A stretch of DNA of 64,000 nt from Nocardioides cavernae (GTDB lineage Bacteria > Actinomycetota > Actinomycetes > Propionibacteriales > Nocardioidaceae): the NCBI RefSeq assembly GCF_013410035.1, contig NZ_JACCBW010000001.1, positions 1 to 64,000 of the forward strand. The letters run 5' to 3'. The notes under the pieces were generated by a model. That model ran no database searches. It was not told the origin of the DNA and worked only from the letters and a program-made list of their open reading frames with translations. The first letter of the stretch is position 1. Every line of letters begins with the position of its first letter. This document shows positions 1 to 8,562 of the stretch, one piece after another. The position numbers were made by a program, and so were the translations under genes.

Positions 1-392
1 AGATCCACGACGACGAGACCGCCGCCACCGCGGCCGGCGTGCTCTACCGGGCCGTGGCCTGGTTCACCGCCCGTGGAGTGACCGTGGAGCGGGTCTTGTC
101 CGACAACGGGTCGGCCTACAAGAGTCACCTGTGGCGCGACACCTGCGCCGACCTCGGCATCGCCATGAAGAAGACAAGGCCCTACCGGCCACAGACCAAC
201 GGCAAGATCGAACGCTTCCACCGCACCATGGCCGACGGCTGGGCATTCAAGAAGTTCTACAACTCCGAATCCGCCCGCCGCGCCGCTCTGCCAGCATGGC
301 TCCACGAGTACAACCACCACCGGCCCCACACCGCCATCGGCGGGTCAGCACCCATCACCAGGTTGATCAACCTCACCGATCAGTACAGCTAG
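1..392 (+). mobile_element. IS481-like transposase, C-terminal part (5' end outside window)
   Basis: The open frame runs from base 3 to a TAG at 390-392, so the gene starts before the window. The visible part is the end of a DDE integrase core: SDNGSAY carries the second catalytic Asp, and YRPQTNGKIERFHRT carries the final Glu. It finishes with HEYNHHRPHTAIGG and a short tail ending DQYS, as in IS481-type transposases. No terminal inverted repeat is visible after the stop; the next bases already read as the 3' end of the oppositely oriented gene. The right end of the element is therefore deleted or very short. Confidence 0.85.
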
Positions 393-997
393 GCGCGGGC
401 CGGTCCCCCGGTCTCGCCGAAGAGCCAGAACGTCAGCCCGCCCACCGCGACGAGCCGGGCGCCGGGGGGCGGCACCGGCCCCGCGCCGTCGGGCACGCCG
501 AGGGCGGCCAGGACGGTGAGGGTGTCGTCGGCGTGCCGGCACAGCACGGCGTCGCCGGGCACGTCCGCGCACCCGGCGGGGTCCGTACGCCCCGCGCGCA
601 TGGCGACCTCCCACGGGAGGTCCTCGCCGTCGGCCGACACCACCACGCCGTCCGCTGCGCTGCGCACGACGACGCTCCCCTCGGCCCCTGGGGAGTCGTC
701 GTGCTGGACCACGGCGCCGACGCGGGCCGCGGCGAGCAGGGCGACCGCCCCGGTCTCCGGTGGGACGGACCCCAGCGCGACCTGGTCGCCGACGTCGACG
801 CCGAACGCACGCAGCACCCCCGCGAACGCGGCCACCTCGGTCAACAGGTGGGCGAACGTCCGCTCTGCGCCGTCGAGCGCGAGCGCGACGTCGTCGGCAC
901 GCCCCCGGATGACGTGCAGGTCAAGGGCCTCGTAGCAGGCGTTCAGGGTGCCCGGGTCGCCGTCCGTGGGCGCGCGGAACCAGTGCGGGTCCGGCAC
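389..997 (-). CDS. Short acyl-CoA synthetase-like protein (N-terminal part only; decayed or truncated)
   Basis: About 202 residues from a GTG at 997, five bases after the upstream peptidase stop, which suggests one transcript. The N-terminus (NACYEALDLHVIRGR, then VALALDG) matches the start of acetyl/propionyl-CoA synthetases. The phosphate-binding loop, the central AMP-binding core and the C-terminal domain of those enzymes (usually 600 or more residues) are missing. The stop codon (389-391) overlaps the transposase stop (390-392) on the other strand. Either the mobile element cut off a longer gene, or this is one of the short AMP-binding-like proteins of actinobacteria. Enzyme activity is unlikely. 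Confidence 0.55.
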   Translation of the reverse strand: MPDPHWFRAPTDGDPGTLNACYEALDLHVIRGRADDVALALDGAERTFAHLLTEVAAFAGVLRAFGVDVGDQVALGSVPPETGAVALLAAARVGAVVQHDDSPGAEGSVVVRSAADGVVVSADGEDLPWEVAMRAGRTDPAGCADVPGDAVLCRHADDTLTVLAALGVPDGAGPVPPPGARLVAVGGLTFWLFGETGGPARA

Positions 998-1002
998 AGT
1001 GA

Positions 1003-2466
1003 TCAGCCCAGCCCGTTGTCGGCGGTCGCGGCCGGCTTCGAGGCGGTGCGCAGCCACGCGGTGAAGAACGAGCCGAGGTCCTGCCCGCTGACGCGGGCCG
1101 CGGTCGCCTCGAACTCCGCGGTCGAGCCGTTGCCGCCCTTCTGCTCGCGCAGCCACGTGCGCACGACCTGCCAGAAGACCTCGTCGCCGACGCGGTTGCG
1201 CAGCGCCTGCAGCGTCATCGCTCCGCGGCCGTAGATCGCGTTGTCGAAGACCCGTGCGGCGCCGGGGTCGCCGATGGTGACCTTCCAGAAGTCCGAGGAC
1301 GCGGCCACGTTGTCGTAATAGCTGCGGAAGGTCGCGTCGGCCGCCCGGCCCCCGTGGGTCTCGTTCCAGCGCCACTCCATGAACGTCGCGAAGCCCTCGT
1401 TGAGCCAGATGTCGGACCAGTGGTGGACCGCGACGTCGTCGCCGAACCACTGGTGGGCGAGCTCGTGGACGACGAGCGTGGTGTAGCTGCTGCCGACGGC
1501 GGGATAGGTCGGCCGGGTCTGGTTCTCGAGGGCGAAGCCGGGGTCGAGCCCGGTCGTGATCCCGCCGACGACGGAGAAGGGGTAGTCGCCGAGGTCCTCC
1601 TCGAGACCCGCCACCACCGCGGGGGTCTTCTTCATGAGCTTCATGCTGGCGGCCTGGTCGGCCTCGCTCAGCTGCTCCGACACCGCCACGAGCCACGGCA
1701 GTCCTCGCTGCCTGCCCTTCGCGAGGGTGAAGTCGCCGGCCGCGAAGAACGCGAGGTAGGGCGCCATCGGCTCGTCGGCGCGCCAGTGCCACTGGGTCGA
1801 CCTCTTCCCGACCTTCTTCGCGCGCAGCTTCCCGTTGGAGACGACCTCGCGCCCCTTCGGCACGCGGACCTTGACGTCGACGACGGCCTTGTCGAGCGGG
1901 TGGTCGTTGCTGGGGAACCACCAGGGCGCCATGTGCGGCTCGTTCATCGTCACCACCTCGGACCGGTTCGCCAGCCAGTTGCGCTCGCCCGCGTAGGCGT
2001 AGCGGTCGGGGCGGTCGTCGTACGACACCACGACCGTGTGCGCGCTGCCCGCGGCCAGCGGCTCCTGCGGGGTGATCCGCAGCTCGTGGCCGCCGTCGGC
2101 CTTCGCGAAGCGCGCCTTCTCGCCGTCGACCGTCACCTTCGAGACCTTCAGCAGGAAGTCGAGGGAGAAGCTGGCGAGGTCCTGGGTGGCGGTCAGCTCG
2201 ACGGCTGTACGCCCGCTGAGCCGCTTGCTCGCGAACCCGTAGCGCGTCGAGATGCGGTACTCGGTGACGTCGATGCCGCCGTTGCCGTCGAGCGGCCAGT
2301 AGGGGTCGCCGATCCCCGGCGCACCGTCGGTGGGTGCGGACGCGGGCGCCTGCGCGGTCGCGGTGGGGTGGAGCAGGCCGGTGGCGAGGACGGCGCCCAG
2401 CATGCCGGCGAGCAGGGGGCGGGCGAGGGGCCGTCGTGCGGGACGGGGTGTGGGGCGTGTGGTCAC
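1003..2466 (-). CDS. Secreted M1-family zinc aminopeptidase
   Basis: 487 residues from a GTG at 2466. The N-terminus has an Arg-rich stretch followed by a hydrophobic segment (about residues 16-40, ending near TATAQA), which reads as a signal peptide for export. The zinc site is HELAH at 334-338 with the third ligand Glu357 in LNEGFA. The usual GAMEN exopeptidase motif appears as FALEN (about 311-315). The protein is shorter than full M1 enzymes, which have further C-terminal domains. It probably trims peptides outside the cell. The short synthetase-like gene follows five bases downstream. Confidence 0.9.
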   Translation of the reverse strand: MTTRPTPRPARRPLARPLLAGMLGAVLATGLLHPTATAQAPASAPTDGAPGIGDPYWPLDGNGGIDVTEYRISTRYGFASKRLSGRTAVELTATQDLASFSLDFLLKVSKVTVDGEKARFAKADGGHELRITPQEPLAAGSAHTVVVSYDDRPDRYAYAGERNWLANRSEVVTMNEPHMAPWWFPSNDHPLDKAVVDVKVRVPKGREVVSNGKLRAKKVGKRSTQWHWRADEPMAPYLAFFAAGDFTLAKGRQRGLPWLVAVSEQLSEADQAASMKLMKKTPAVVAGLEEDLGDYPFSVVGGITTGLDPGFALENQTRPTYPAVGSSYTTLVVHELAHQWFGDDVAVHHWSDIWLNEGFATFMEWRWNETHGGRAADATFRSYYDNVAASSDFWKVTIGDPGAARVFDNAIYGRGAMTLQALRNRVGDEVFWQVVRTWLREQKGGNGSTAEFEATAARVSGQDLGSFFTAWLRTASKPAATADNGLG

Positions 2467-2590
2467 CGTCCGAACCTAGCGCCTAATTGCGTTGCGGCCG
2501 GCCGGGACGGTGCCCGACGATGGCACCGGCGTCCCGCCACCGCCCGGTGCTGCCACGCACCCGGTGCCCCGTCTCGAAAGGAGCCGTGAC

Positions 2591-2686
2591 ATGTCCATCA
2601 CTGTCCTCGGCCTGTCCGCCGACCACCTTTCGCACACCTGGAGCACCGTTGAACCGCACCTTCCCGGAGGACTTCCTCCGGCCTGA
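2591..2686 (+). CDS. Possible 31-codon leader ORF overlapping the RIO kinase start
   Basis: An ATG at 2591 sits 8 bases after a strong Shine-Dalgarno (AAAGGAG, about 2577-2583). It opens a frame encoding MSITVLGLSADHLSHT and ending in TGA at 2684-2686. The kinase frame, offset by one base, starts within it at 2649, so the two overlap by 38 bases. The ribosome site is stronger than that of the kinase itself, which suggests a translated leader or translational coupling. A sequencing frameshift joining the two is the main alternative. The peptide resembles nothing I recognise. Confidence 0.4.
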   Translation: MSITVLGLSADHLSHTWSTVEPHLPGGLPPA

Positions 2687-3530
2687 CGACCGGTCGTCCC
2701 TCGAGGGCATCGACGAGTCGTTCGTCTTCACCTACGACACCTACGCCGACGAGCTCGGCGAGGGTCAGCGCTGGTCCCGCTGGGAGGACCTCGAAGCCCT
2801 GATGAGGGGTCCCGAGCCGCGCCCCGACTGGGTCGTGACCTCGAGCGGGGCCATCGACACCGAGCTCGGCGTCCTCAAGACCGGCAAGGAGGCCGACGTC
2901 TTCCTCGTCGAGCGCGAGGACCCGCACACACCGGGCTCGGCCGTCGTGATGGCCGCCAAGCGCTACCGCGACACCGACCACCGCAACTTCCACCGCGCCG
3001 CGTCCTACACCGAGGGCCGGTCGATGAAGCGCTCGCGCGACGAGCGCGCCGTCAAGCGGAAGTCGACCTGGGGCCGCCAGGTCGCCGCCGGCGAGTGGGC
3101 GGTCTCGGAGTGGAACGCGCTGCGCCGCTGCTGGGAGCTCGGCCTGCCGGTCCCCTACCCCGTCCAGATCGACGACGCCGAGATCATGATGGAGTGGATC
3201 ACCGTCGACGGGGAGACCGCCCCGCGGGTGGCGCAGGTCCGTCCCGAGCCGTCCGTCGTGGAGGGCTACTACGAGCAGCTGCGCGACGCGTTGGCCACGC
3301 TCGTGCAGGCCGGGCTCGTGCACGGCGACCTCTCGCCCTACAACACCCTCGCCGCCGGTGACCGGCTGGTCATCATCGACCTGCCGCAGGTCGTCGACCT
3401 CGTCGGCAACCCCCGGGGGATGGACTTCCTGCTGCGCGACTGCGCCAACATGTGCGCGTGGTTCCGCTCGCGGGGCCTCGAGGTCGACGAGCAGGAGCTG
3501 TTCGGCGAGCTGATGGCCCACGCGTTCTGA
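2649..3530 (+). CDS. RIO-type serine protein kinase
   Basis: About 293 residues if started at TTG 2649, which has GGAG five bases upstream (2640-2643). No ATG or GTG lies close by in frame, so the start is uncertain. The ATP-binding region is around TELGVLKTGKEADVFLV, with the invariant Lys in AAKRYR. The catalytic loop is HGDLSPYN, and the metal-binding motif is IIDLPQ in place of DFG. These are RIO1-family features. Bacterial RIO kinases are cytoplasmic and their substrates are mostly unknown. The gene stands alone on the plus strand, opposite the M1 peptidase. Confidence 0.88.
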   Translation: MNRTFPEDFLRPDDRSSLEGIDESFVFTYDTYADELGEGQRWSRWEDLEALMRGPEPRPDWVVTSSGAIDTELGVLKTGKEADVFLVEREDPHTPGSAVVMAAKRYRDTDHRNFHRAASYTEGRSMKRSRDERAVKRKSTWGRQVAAGEWAVSEWNALRRCWELGLPVPYPVQIDDAEIMMEWITVDGETAPRVAQVRPEPSVVEGYYEQLRDALATLVQAGLVHGDLSPYNTLAAGDRLVIIDLPQVVDLVGNPRGMDFLLRDCANMCAWFRSRGLEVDEQELFGELMAHAF

Positions 3531-3586
3531 GCCGGGCAGCGGCGACCGAGGCACGACGTAGCCGGGCAGCGGCGACCGAGGCACGA
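3531..3586. repeat. Two tandem copies of a 26-bp unit (period 30)
   Basis: Directly after the RIO kinase stop, the unit beginning GCCGGGCAGCGGCGACCGAG occurs at 3531-3556 and again, identical, at 3561-3586, separated by four bases. Its role is unknown. Confidence 0.9.
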
Positions 3587-3596
3587 GGTCGGGGCG

Positions 3597-3629
3597 TGGG
3601 CCCTGGGCCTTCCACCGGCTCAGGGCCCA
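3597..3629. terminator. 9-bp inverted repeat, possible terminator or operator
   Basis: TGGGCCCTG at 3597-3605 is the exact reverse complement of 3621-3629, with a 15-base loop. It lies 67 bases after the RIO kinase stop and just before the LOG-family gene. There is no T-run, so it could end kinase transcripts or act as an operator for the next gene. Confidence 0.4.
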
Positions 3630-3647
3630 GGCCCTAGGTTGGCGCCC

Positions 3648-4718
3648 GTGAAGCACTCCCACGGACGCGTCGTCGACGTCACCTCCCTCGCCGACCTCGA
3701 CCGCCGGCTCGCGGCGGGCGCGCGGTCGCTGGCCGGCTGGCGGGTGGTCGGGCTCGACCTCACCGAGCGGGGACCGGTCGTCCTCGAGCGCTCGCTGGCC
3801 CAGTCGCTCTTCCTCGGCTGCACGTTCGCCGACGGGGACGACGACGCCGTGCGTCGTGCCGGCGGCATCGTGCTGCACGACCTCCCCGGCATCCCGGTCG
3901 ACCCCTACCGGGCGACGTTGTACGCGCCGCGCGACCTCTACGACACCCCCCGCTACGAGGACTCCGCCGACGCGCGGGCGTACGCCTGGTCGCGTCGCGG
4001 CACCAGCCCCGAGGACACCCTCGCGATGGCGCTCCACGACCACCACGTCGACGCGGCGCTGGCCACGTGGGTCACCGACCGGCGCATCGTCGGGGTGATG
4101 GGCGGGCACGCGCTCGAGCGGGGCAGCGAGGCGTACGCCGACGCCGCGCGGCTGGGGCACGCCCTCGGCGAGCGGCTCACCGTCGCGACCGGCGGCGGCC
4201 CCGGTGCGATGGAGGCGGCCAACCTGGGGGCCTACGTCCCGGGTGACCTCGACGCGGCGCTGGCCACGGTCGCCACGGTGCCGTCCTTCCGTCCCGACAT
4301 CGGGGCCTGGGCGCGCGCGGCGTTCGAGGTCGTCGACGCCACGAGCGGCGGGAGGGAGTCGCTCGGGATCCCGACCTGGCACTACGGCCACGAGCCGCCG
4401 AACCCCTTCGCCACCTCGATTGCGAAGTACTTCAGCAACGCGCCCCGCGAGGCGGTGCTGCTCGAGATCTGCGACGCGGGGATCGTGTTCCTCCCCGGGG
4501 CCGCCGGGACGGTGCAGGAGGTCTTCCAGGACGCCTGCGAGAACTACTACGCCGACCGCTCGTCCGTCGCCCCGATGGTCCTGCTGGGGGCGCACCACTG
4601 GACCGAGGTCCTGCCCGTGTGGCCGCTGCTCCGCGCGCTCGCACGCGAGCGCGCGATGGAGGAGCACGTCCACCTCGTCGACACCGTCGAGGAGGCGGTG
4701 GCGGTGGTGGTCGGGTAG
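3648..4718 (+). CDS. LOG-family (Rossmann) protein, PpnN-like nucleotide hydrolase
   Basis: 356 residues from GTG 3648; a TTG at 3639 in the same frame is an alternative. The second half carries the LOG-family signatures: GVMGGHALERGS, then GGGPGAMEAAN, and later LPGAAGTVQEVFQDA, a variant of PGGxGTxxE. Family members split nucleoside monophosphates into base and ribose 5-phosphate, or release cytokinin-type bases. The roughly 150-residue N-terminal extension resembles PpnN-type members more than short LOG proteins. It is convergent with the mannosyltransferase, with a 6-base gap. Confidence 0.8.
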   Translation: MKHSHGRVVDVTSLADLDRRLAAGARSLAGWRVVGLDLTERGPVVLERSLAQSLFLGCTFADGDDDAVRRAGGIVLHDLPGIPVDPYRATLYAPRDLYDTPRYEDSADARAYAWSRRGTSPEDTLAMALHDHHVDAALATWVTDRRIVGVMGGHALERGSEAYADAARLGHALGERLTVATGGGPGAMEAANLGAYVPGDLDAALATVATVPSFRPDIGAWARAAFEVVDATSGGRESLGIPTWHYGHEPPNPFATSIAKYFSNAPREAVLLEICDAGIVFLPGAAGTVQEVFQDACENYYADRSSVAPMVLLGAHHWTEVLPVWPLLRALARERAMEEHVHLVDTVEEAVAVVVG

Positions 4719-4724
4719 GTCCGG

Positions 4725-5960
4725 TCAGCCGGCGCGGCGGACGCTCCGTGGGGCCTCGCTGACGTCGCGGTAGTGGCGGACGAGCAGGTCGTTCACCGAC
4801 TGCCAGGTGCGCTCGCGCACGCTCTGCCGCGCGGCGACCGCCATCCGGCGGCGGAGCACCGGCTGGGCGACGAGGCGCTCGACGTGCGCCACCAGCCCGG
4901 CGGCGTCCCCCGGCTCGTAGAGGTGGCCCGCGACCCCGTCGTCGACGACGTCGATCGGCCCGCCCGCGCGGGGAGCGACCACGGGGACGCCACTGGCCAG
5001 CGCCTCCTGGGCGGACTGGCAGTAGGTCTCGTGCCGGCCCGTGTGGACGAAGACGTCGAGGGTGGCGTACGTCCGGGCGAGGTCGTCGCCGTGCAGCACG
5101 CCGAGGAACGCCGCGCCCGGCAGCAGCGCACGCAGGCGGGCCTCCTCCGGTCCCCCGCCGACCACGACGACGCGTACGCCGGGCAGCCGGTCGACGTGGG
5201 CGAGCAGTTCGAGCTCCTTCTCGGGCGCGAGGCGGCCGACGTAGCCGACGAGCGCCTCACCGTGCGGCGCCAGCTCGGCGTGGAGGCCCTCGTCGCGCCG
5301 GCCGGGCTCGAAGAGGACCTGGTCGACACCGCGTGGCCAGCGGGCCACGGCGTGCACGCCGAGGCCCTCGAGCTGCGCGATGCTGGCCGACGAGGGGGCG
5401 AGGGTGCGGTCCACGCCCAGGTGGATGCGGCGGGTCAGCGCCTCCATCGCGCGGGCGCCGCCCGGGACGGCGTACCGGTCCGCGAAGCCGACGAGGTCGG
5501 TCTGGTAGATCGCGACGGTGGGGATCGCGAGCCCGCGGGCGGCCCGCGCGGCCTGGTAGCCCAGCGTGGCGGGCGAGGCGATGTGCACGACGTCCGGGCG
5601 GAACCGTTGCATCGTCGCGCGCAGCCGGCGGCGCGTCTCCAGCCCGATGCGGAAGTCGGCGTAGAACGGCAGGTTCGTCCCACGCGCGTGGGTCACGGCG
5701 AACCCGGCGTACGTGTCGGGTCCGGTCGGTGCGACGAGCTCGGCCTCGTGGCCCTCGGCCGCGAGGTGTTCCAGGACCCGCCGCACGGAGTTGGTGACCC
5801 CGTTGACCTGCGGCAGGAACGACTCGGTGACGACGAGGACGCGGAGGCGGCCGCCGGCGGCCGGGCTGGAGGTTGTTCGGGAGCCGGGTCGGGAGCCGGG
5901 GAGGGGGACGAGGGTGGCCGGTGCGGTGCGGCTGCGACGCCGCCGCTCGAGCAGGTCCAT
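4725..5960 (-). CDS. GT4-family glycosyltransferase, MgtA-like alpha-mannosyltransferase
   Basis: 411 residues from ATG 5960. After a basic, low-complexity N-terminus of about 35 residues comes LRVLVVTESFLPQVNGVTNS, the GT-B N-terminal loop typical of actinobacterial MgtA/PimB-like mannosyltransferases. DVVHIASPA, TVAIYQTDL and LAPSSASIAQL follow. The C-terminal nucleotide-sugar domain contains YVGRLAPEKELELL and the E-x7-E region near CQSAQEALASGVPVVAP. It probably adds mannose from GDP-mannose to a glycolipid at the inner membrane face. The exact acceptor cannot be read from sequence. Confidence 0.85.
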   Translation of the reverse strand: MDLLERRRRSRTAPATLVPLPGSRPGSRTTSSPAAGGRLRVLVVTESFLPQVNGVTNSVRRVLEHLAAEGHEAELVAPTGPDTYAGFAVTHARGTNLPFYADFRIGLETRRRLRATMQRFRPDVVHIASPATLGYQAARAARGLAIPTVAIYQTDLVGFADRYAVPGGARAMEALTRRIHLGVDRTLAPSSASIAQLEGLGVHAVARWPRGVDQVLFEPGRRDEGLHAELAPHGEALVGYVGRLAPEKELELLAHVDRLPGVRVVVVGGGPEEARLRALLPGAAFLGVLHGDDLARTYATLDVFVHTGRHETYCQSAQEALASGVPVVAPRAGGPIDVVDDGVAGHLYEPGDAAGLVAHVERLVAQPVLRRRMAVAARQSVRERTWQSVNDLLVRHYRDVSEAPRSVRRAG

Positions 5961-6158
5961 GTGCCGGACGCTAGGGAGCGCCCCGCAACGGACGGCACGC
6001 CCCGGGCGGACGTCATGTGAACGCTTCCCGACGGACCGGTGGTGGGGCGTGCTTCGCACCCAGGATGCGTGCTTCGGGGTCGAGATCTCCACCTCGGAGC
6101 AGGGCGTTCACCGGATGTCCGGTGACTCCAGCGACCGGCCGGCCGTCGGAGCGGGCGG

Positions 6159-7298
6159 CTACTCCTTGGCGGCGAGCTGGCCGCAGGCCCCGTCGATCTC
6201 GCGACCGCGGGTGTCACGCACGGTGGTCGGGATGCCCTTGGCCTCGAGCCGGCGGACGAACTCGCGCTCGTCGGCGGGGTCGGACGCGGTCCACTTCGAC
6301 CCCTCGATCGGGTTGAGCGGGATCAGGTTCACGTGGACCCACCCCCAGTCGCCGTAGGAGTTGAGCACGTCGCCGAGCAGGTCCGCGCGGTGCGCCTGGT
6401 CGTTGATGCCGCGCATCATGGCGTACTCGATGGACACCCGGCGCTTGGTCTTCGCGGCGTAGTTCCACGCGGCCTCGACGGTCTCGGCCACCGAGAACCG
6501 CGTGTTGATCGGGACCAGCTCGTTGCGCAGCTCGTCGTCGGGCGCGTGCAGGCTCAGCGCGAGGGTCACCGGGATCCCGAGCTCGGCCAGCTGGTTGATC
6601 CGCGGGACGAGGCCGACCGTCGACACCGTGATCCCGCGCGCGCTCATGCCGAGGCCGCCGGGCGCCGGGTCGGTGAGGCGGCGGATGGCCCCGAACACGG
6701 CCTTCGTGTTCGCCAGCGGCTCACCCATGCCCATGAACACGACGTTGGACACCCGCCCCGGACCGCCGGGGACCTCGCCGCGGGCGAGCGACCGGGCGCC
6801 CGCCACGACCTGCTCGACGATCTCGGCGGTCGACATGTTGCGCTGGAGACCGCCCATGCCGGTCGCGCAGAACGGGCACGCCATGCCGCAGCCGGCCTGG
6901 CTCGAGACGCACATGGTGGCCCGGTCGGGGTAGCGCATCAGCACCGACTCGACGAGGGCGCCGTCGAAGAGCTTCCACAGCGTCTTGCGGGTGGTGCCCT
7001 TGTCCGCCTCCATCGTCCGCAGCGGCGTCATCAGGTCCGGCAGCAGCGCCTGGACGAGGTCGTCGCGCTGGCCGGACGGCAGGTCGGTCATCTCGGCCGG
7101 GTCGTCGACGAGCCGCGCGAAGTAGTGGTTGGACAGCTGCTTGGCGCGGAAGCCCGGCAGCCCCATCTCCTCGAGGAGCTCCTTGCGGCCGGCCTCGTCG
7201 AGGTCGGCGAGGTGGCGCGGCGGCTTCTTGCGGCCACGCGGCTCGTTGAGGACGAGGGGCAGGGTCTTGATGGGCTCAGCGGTCTCGGACATCCCCAC
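6159..7298 (-). CDS. rlmN: Dual-specificity 23S rRNA/tRNA adenine-C2 methyltransferase RlmN
   Basis: 379 residues from GTG 7298; ATG 7292 in frame is equally possible. This radical-SAM enzyme methylates A2503 of 23S rRNA and A37 of some tRNAs. The iron-sulfur cluster motif is CGMACPFC (CxxxCxxC), followed by [18 protein letters not shown] and the catalytic Cys region near [16 protein letters not shown] close the protein. Length is normal for the family. It is the last gene of the long minus-strand run that begins at rpsB. Confidence 0.95.
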   Translation of the reverse strand: MGMSETAEPIKTLPLVLNEPRGRKKPPRHLADLDEAGRKELLEEMGLPGFRAKQLSNHYFARLVDDPAEMTDLPSGQRDDLVQALLPDLMTPLRTMEADKGTTRKTLWKLFDGALVESVLMRYPDRATMCVSSQAGCGMACPFCATGMGGLQRNMSTAEIVEQVVAGARSLARGEVPGGPGRVSNVVFMGMGEPLANTKAVFGAIRRLTDPAPGGLGMSARGITVSTVGLVPRINQLAELGIPVTLALSLHAPDDELRNELVPINTRFSVAETVEAAWNYAAKTKRRVSIEYAMMRGINDQAHRADLLGDVLNSYGDWGWVHVNLIPLNPIEGSKWTASDPADEREFVRRLEAKGIPTTVRDTRGREIDGACGQLAAKE

Positions 7299-7338
7299 GA
7301 GTGTCCCACCCCGGCGGCTGCGCGGGCGATTCAGCGGG

Positions 7339-7686
7339 TCAGGCGTCGACCATGAAGTAGAGCACCAGCGACGCGACGCCGAGGGTGGCCAGCGCCGTGA
7401 CGAGCATCCCGACGAACATGAACTGCGCGAAGCGACGGGTCTTGCGCTTGACCAGCATCGAGATCGGCAGGGCGAGCGCGATCAGGACGAGGGGGAACAG
7501 CGCGCTGGCCGTCTCGTAGCTGAACAGCAGCCGCAGGATGCCGATGAACGCTCCGGGCAGCGCCGTGACGAACAGCATCCCGGCGAAGAACCCGGTGATG
7601 CCGGCGAACGTCGGGTGGCTGTGGTGCCACCACTCGAAGTGCCGGTCCCCCGCCACCTCGTGCTGCTCCGCCTGGTCTGTCTCCAC
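7339..7686 (-). CDS. Small membrane protein of unknown function
   Basis: 115 residues from ATG 7686. A polar N-terminus containing [11 protein letters not shown] is followed by three hydrophobic segments (about residues 28-48, 57-77 and 90-112) with a basic loop, KRKTRRFAQ, between the second and third. No catalytic motif is seen. It lies between rlmN and the epimerase-like gene on the same strand, so it is probably co-transcribed. I do not recognise the family. Confidence 0.75.
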   Translation of the reverse strand: METDQAEQHEVAGDRHFEWWHHSHPTFAGITGFFAGMLFVTALPGAFIGILRLLFSYETASALFPLVLIALALPISMLVKRKTRRFAQFMFVGMLVTALATLGVASLVLYFMVDA

Positions 7687-7769
7687 GCGACCAGACTAGG
7701 CGCTGGTCGCCCGGGTGCGGCGGTCGGCACGCGGTCGCAGGGAATTCCGCGCGGGCGGCCGGGCCTGCC

Positions 7770-8558
7770 TCACGGCGCGAGGAACTCGCGAGCCCCGCGC
7801 AGCCGCGTGGCGAGGAGGTGCGCAGCGCGCCGCGAGTCGAGGCGTACGTCGATCGGGCCCGGGTCGGGCAGGTCCGCCCGGCGACCGGCACGCAGGGCGC
7901 CGGGGTCGAGGCCGTCACGGCGGGCGACCAGACGGCCCATCTCGAGACGGCTCATCGCGTCCGCCCCACCGAGGTGCAGAACGCCGCGCACGTCGGAGCC
8001 GGCGAGCTCGACGAGCGCGGCCGCGAGGTCCTCGACGTGCACCGGGCAGCGGCGCTCGTCGTCGAACAGCACGCCGTCCGCACCGCCGGCCAGGGCGTGG
8101 ACCAGCGCCTCGTGCTGGGAGCGTCCGTCACCGAGGACCAGCGAGGTGCGTGCGACCACGGCGTCCCCGGAGGAGGCGAGGGTCGCGGTCTCGGCGACGA
8201 CCTTCGCCCGGCCGTACGCCGACACGGGGTCGGGCACCGACGACTCGTCGTAGGGCCGGTCCGAGCCGCCGAAGACGACGTCGGAGGACACCAGCAGCAT
8301 CCGCGCGCCCACGTCGGCCGCTGCCTGCGCGACGTGCGCCGCCCCGGTGCCCGTCACCTCGCCGTCGGACTGGACGTACGCCGTGTGCACGACCGCGTCC
8401 GGCCGGTGGCGGCGCAGCAGGCCCAGCACCGCAGCGCGGTCGCGTACGTCGGCGTCGGCCGAGCCCACGGCGACGACCTCGTGGCCGGCGGCCGCCGCGG
8501 CGGCGACGACGTGGCGGCCGAGGTAGCCGGAGCGACCGCCCGTGACGAGGAGGCGCAC
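7770..8558 (-). CDS. NAD(P)-dependent epimerase/reductase, RmlD-like SDR
   Basis: 262 residues from ATG 8558. The nucleotide-binding start is LVTGGRSGYLGRH, an extended-SDR Rossmann motif with one extra residue in the usual GxxGxxG. DAVVHTAY, LLVSSDVVFGG and the catalytic pair in SAYGRAKVVAE (YxxxK) follow, with a substrate-side tail as in dTDP-4-dehydrorhamnose reductases. It begins four bases after cdsA, so it is translated from the same message. The sugar nucleotide it acts on is unknown, and no other dTDP-rhamnose genes are nearby. Confidence 0.75.
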   Translation of the reverse strand: MRLLVTGGRSGYLGRHVVAAAAAAGHEVVAVGSADADVRDRAAVLGLLRRHRPDAVVHTAYVQSDGEVTGTGAAHVAQAAADVGARMLLVSSDVVFGGSDRPYDESSVPDPVSAYGRAKVVAETATLASSGDAVVARTSLVLGDGRSQHEALVHALAGGADGVLFDDERRCPVHVEDLAAALVELAGSDVRGVLHLGGADAMSRLEMGRLVARRDGLDPGALRAGRRADLPDPGPIDVRLDSRRAAHLLATRLRGAREFLAP

Positions 8559-8562
8559 GGGC

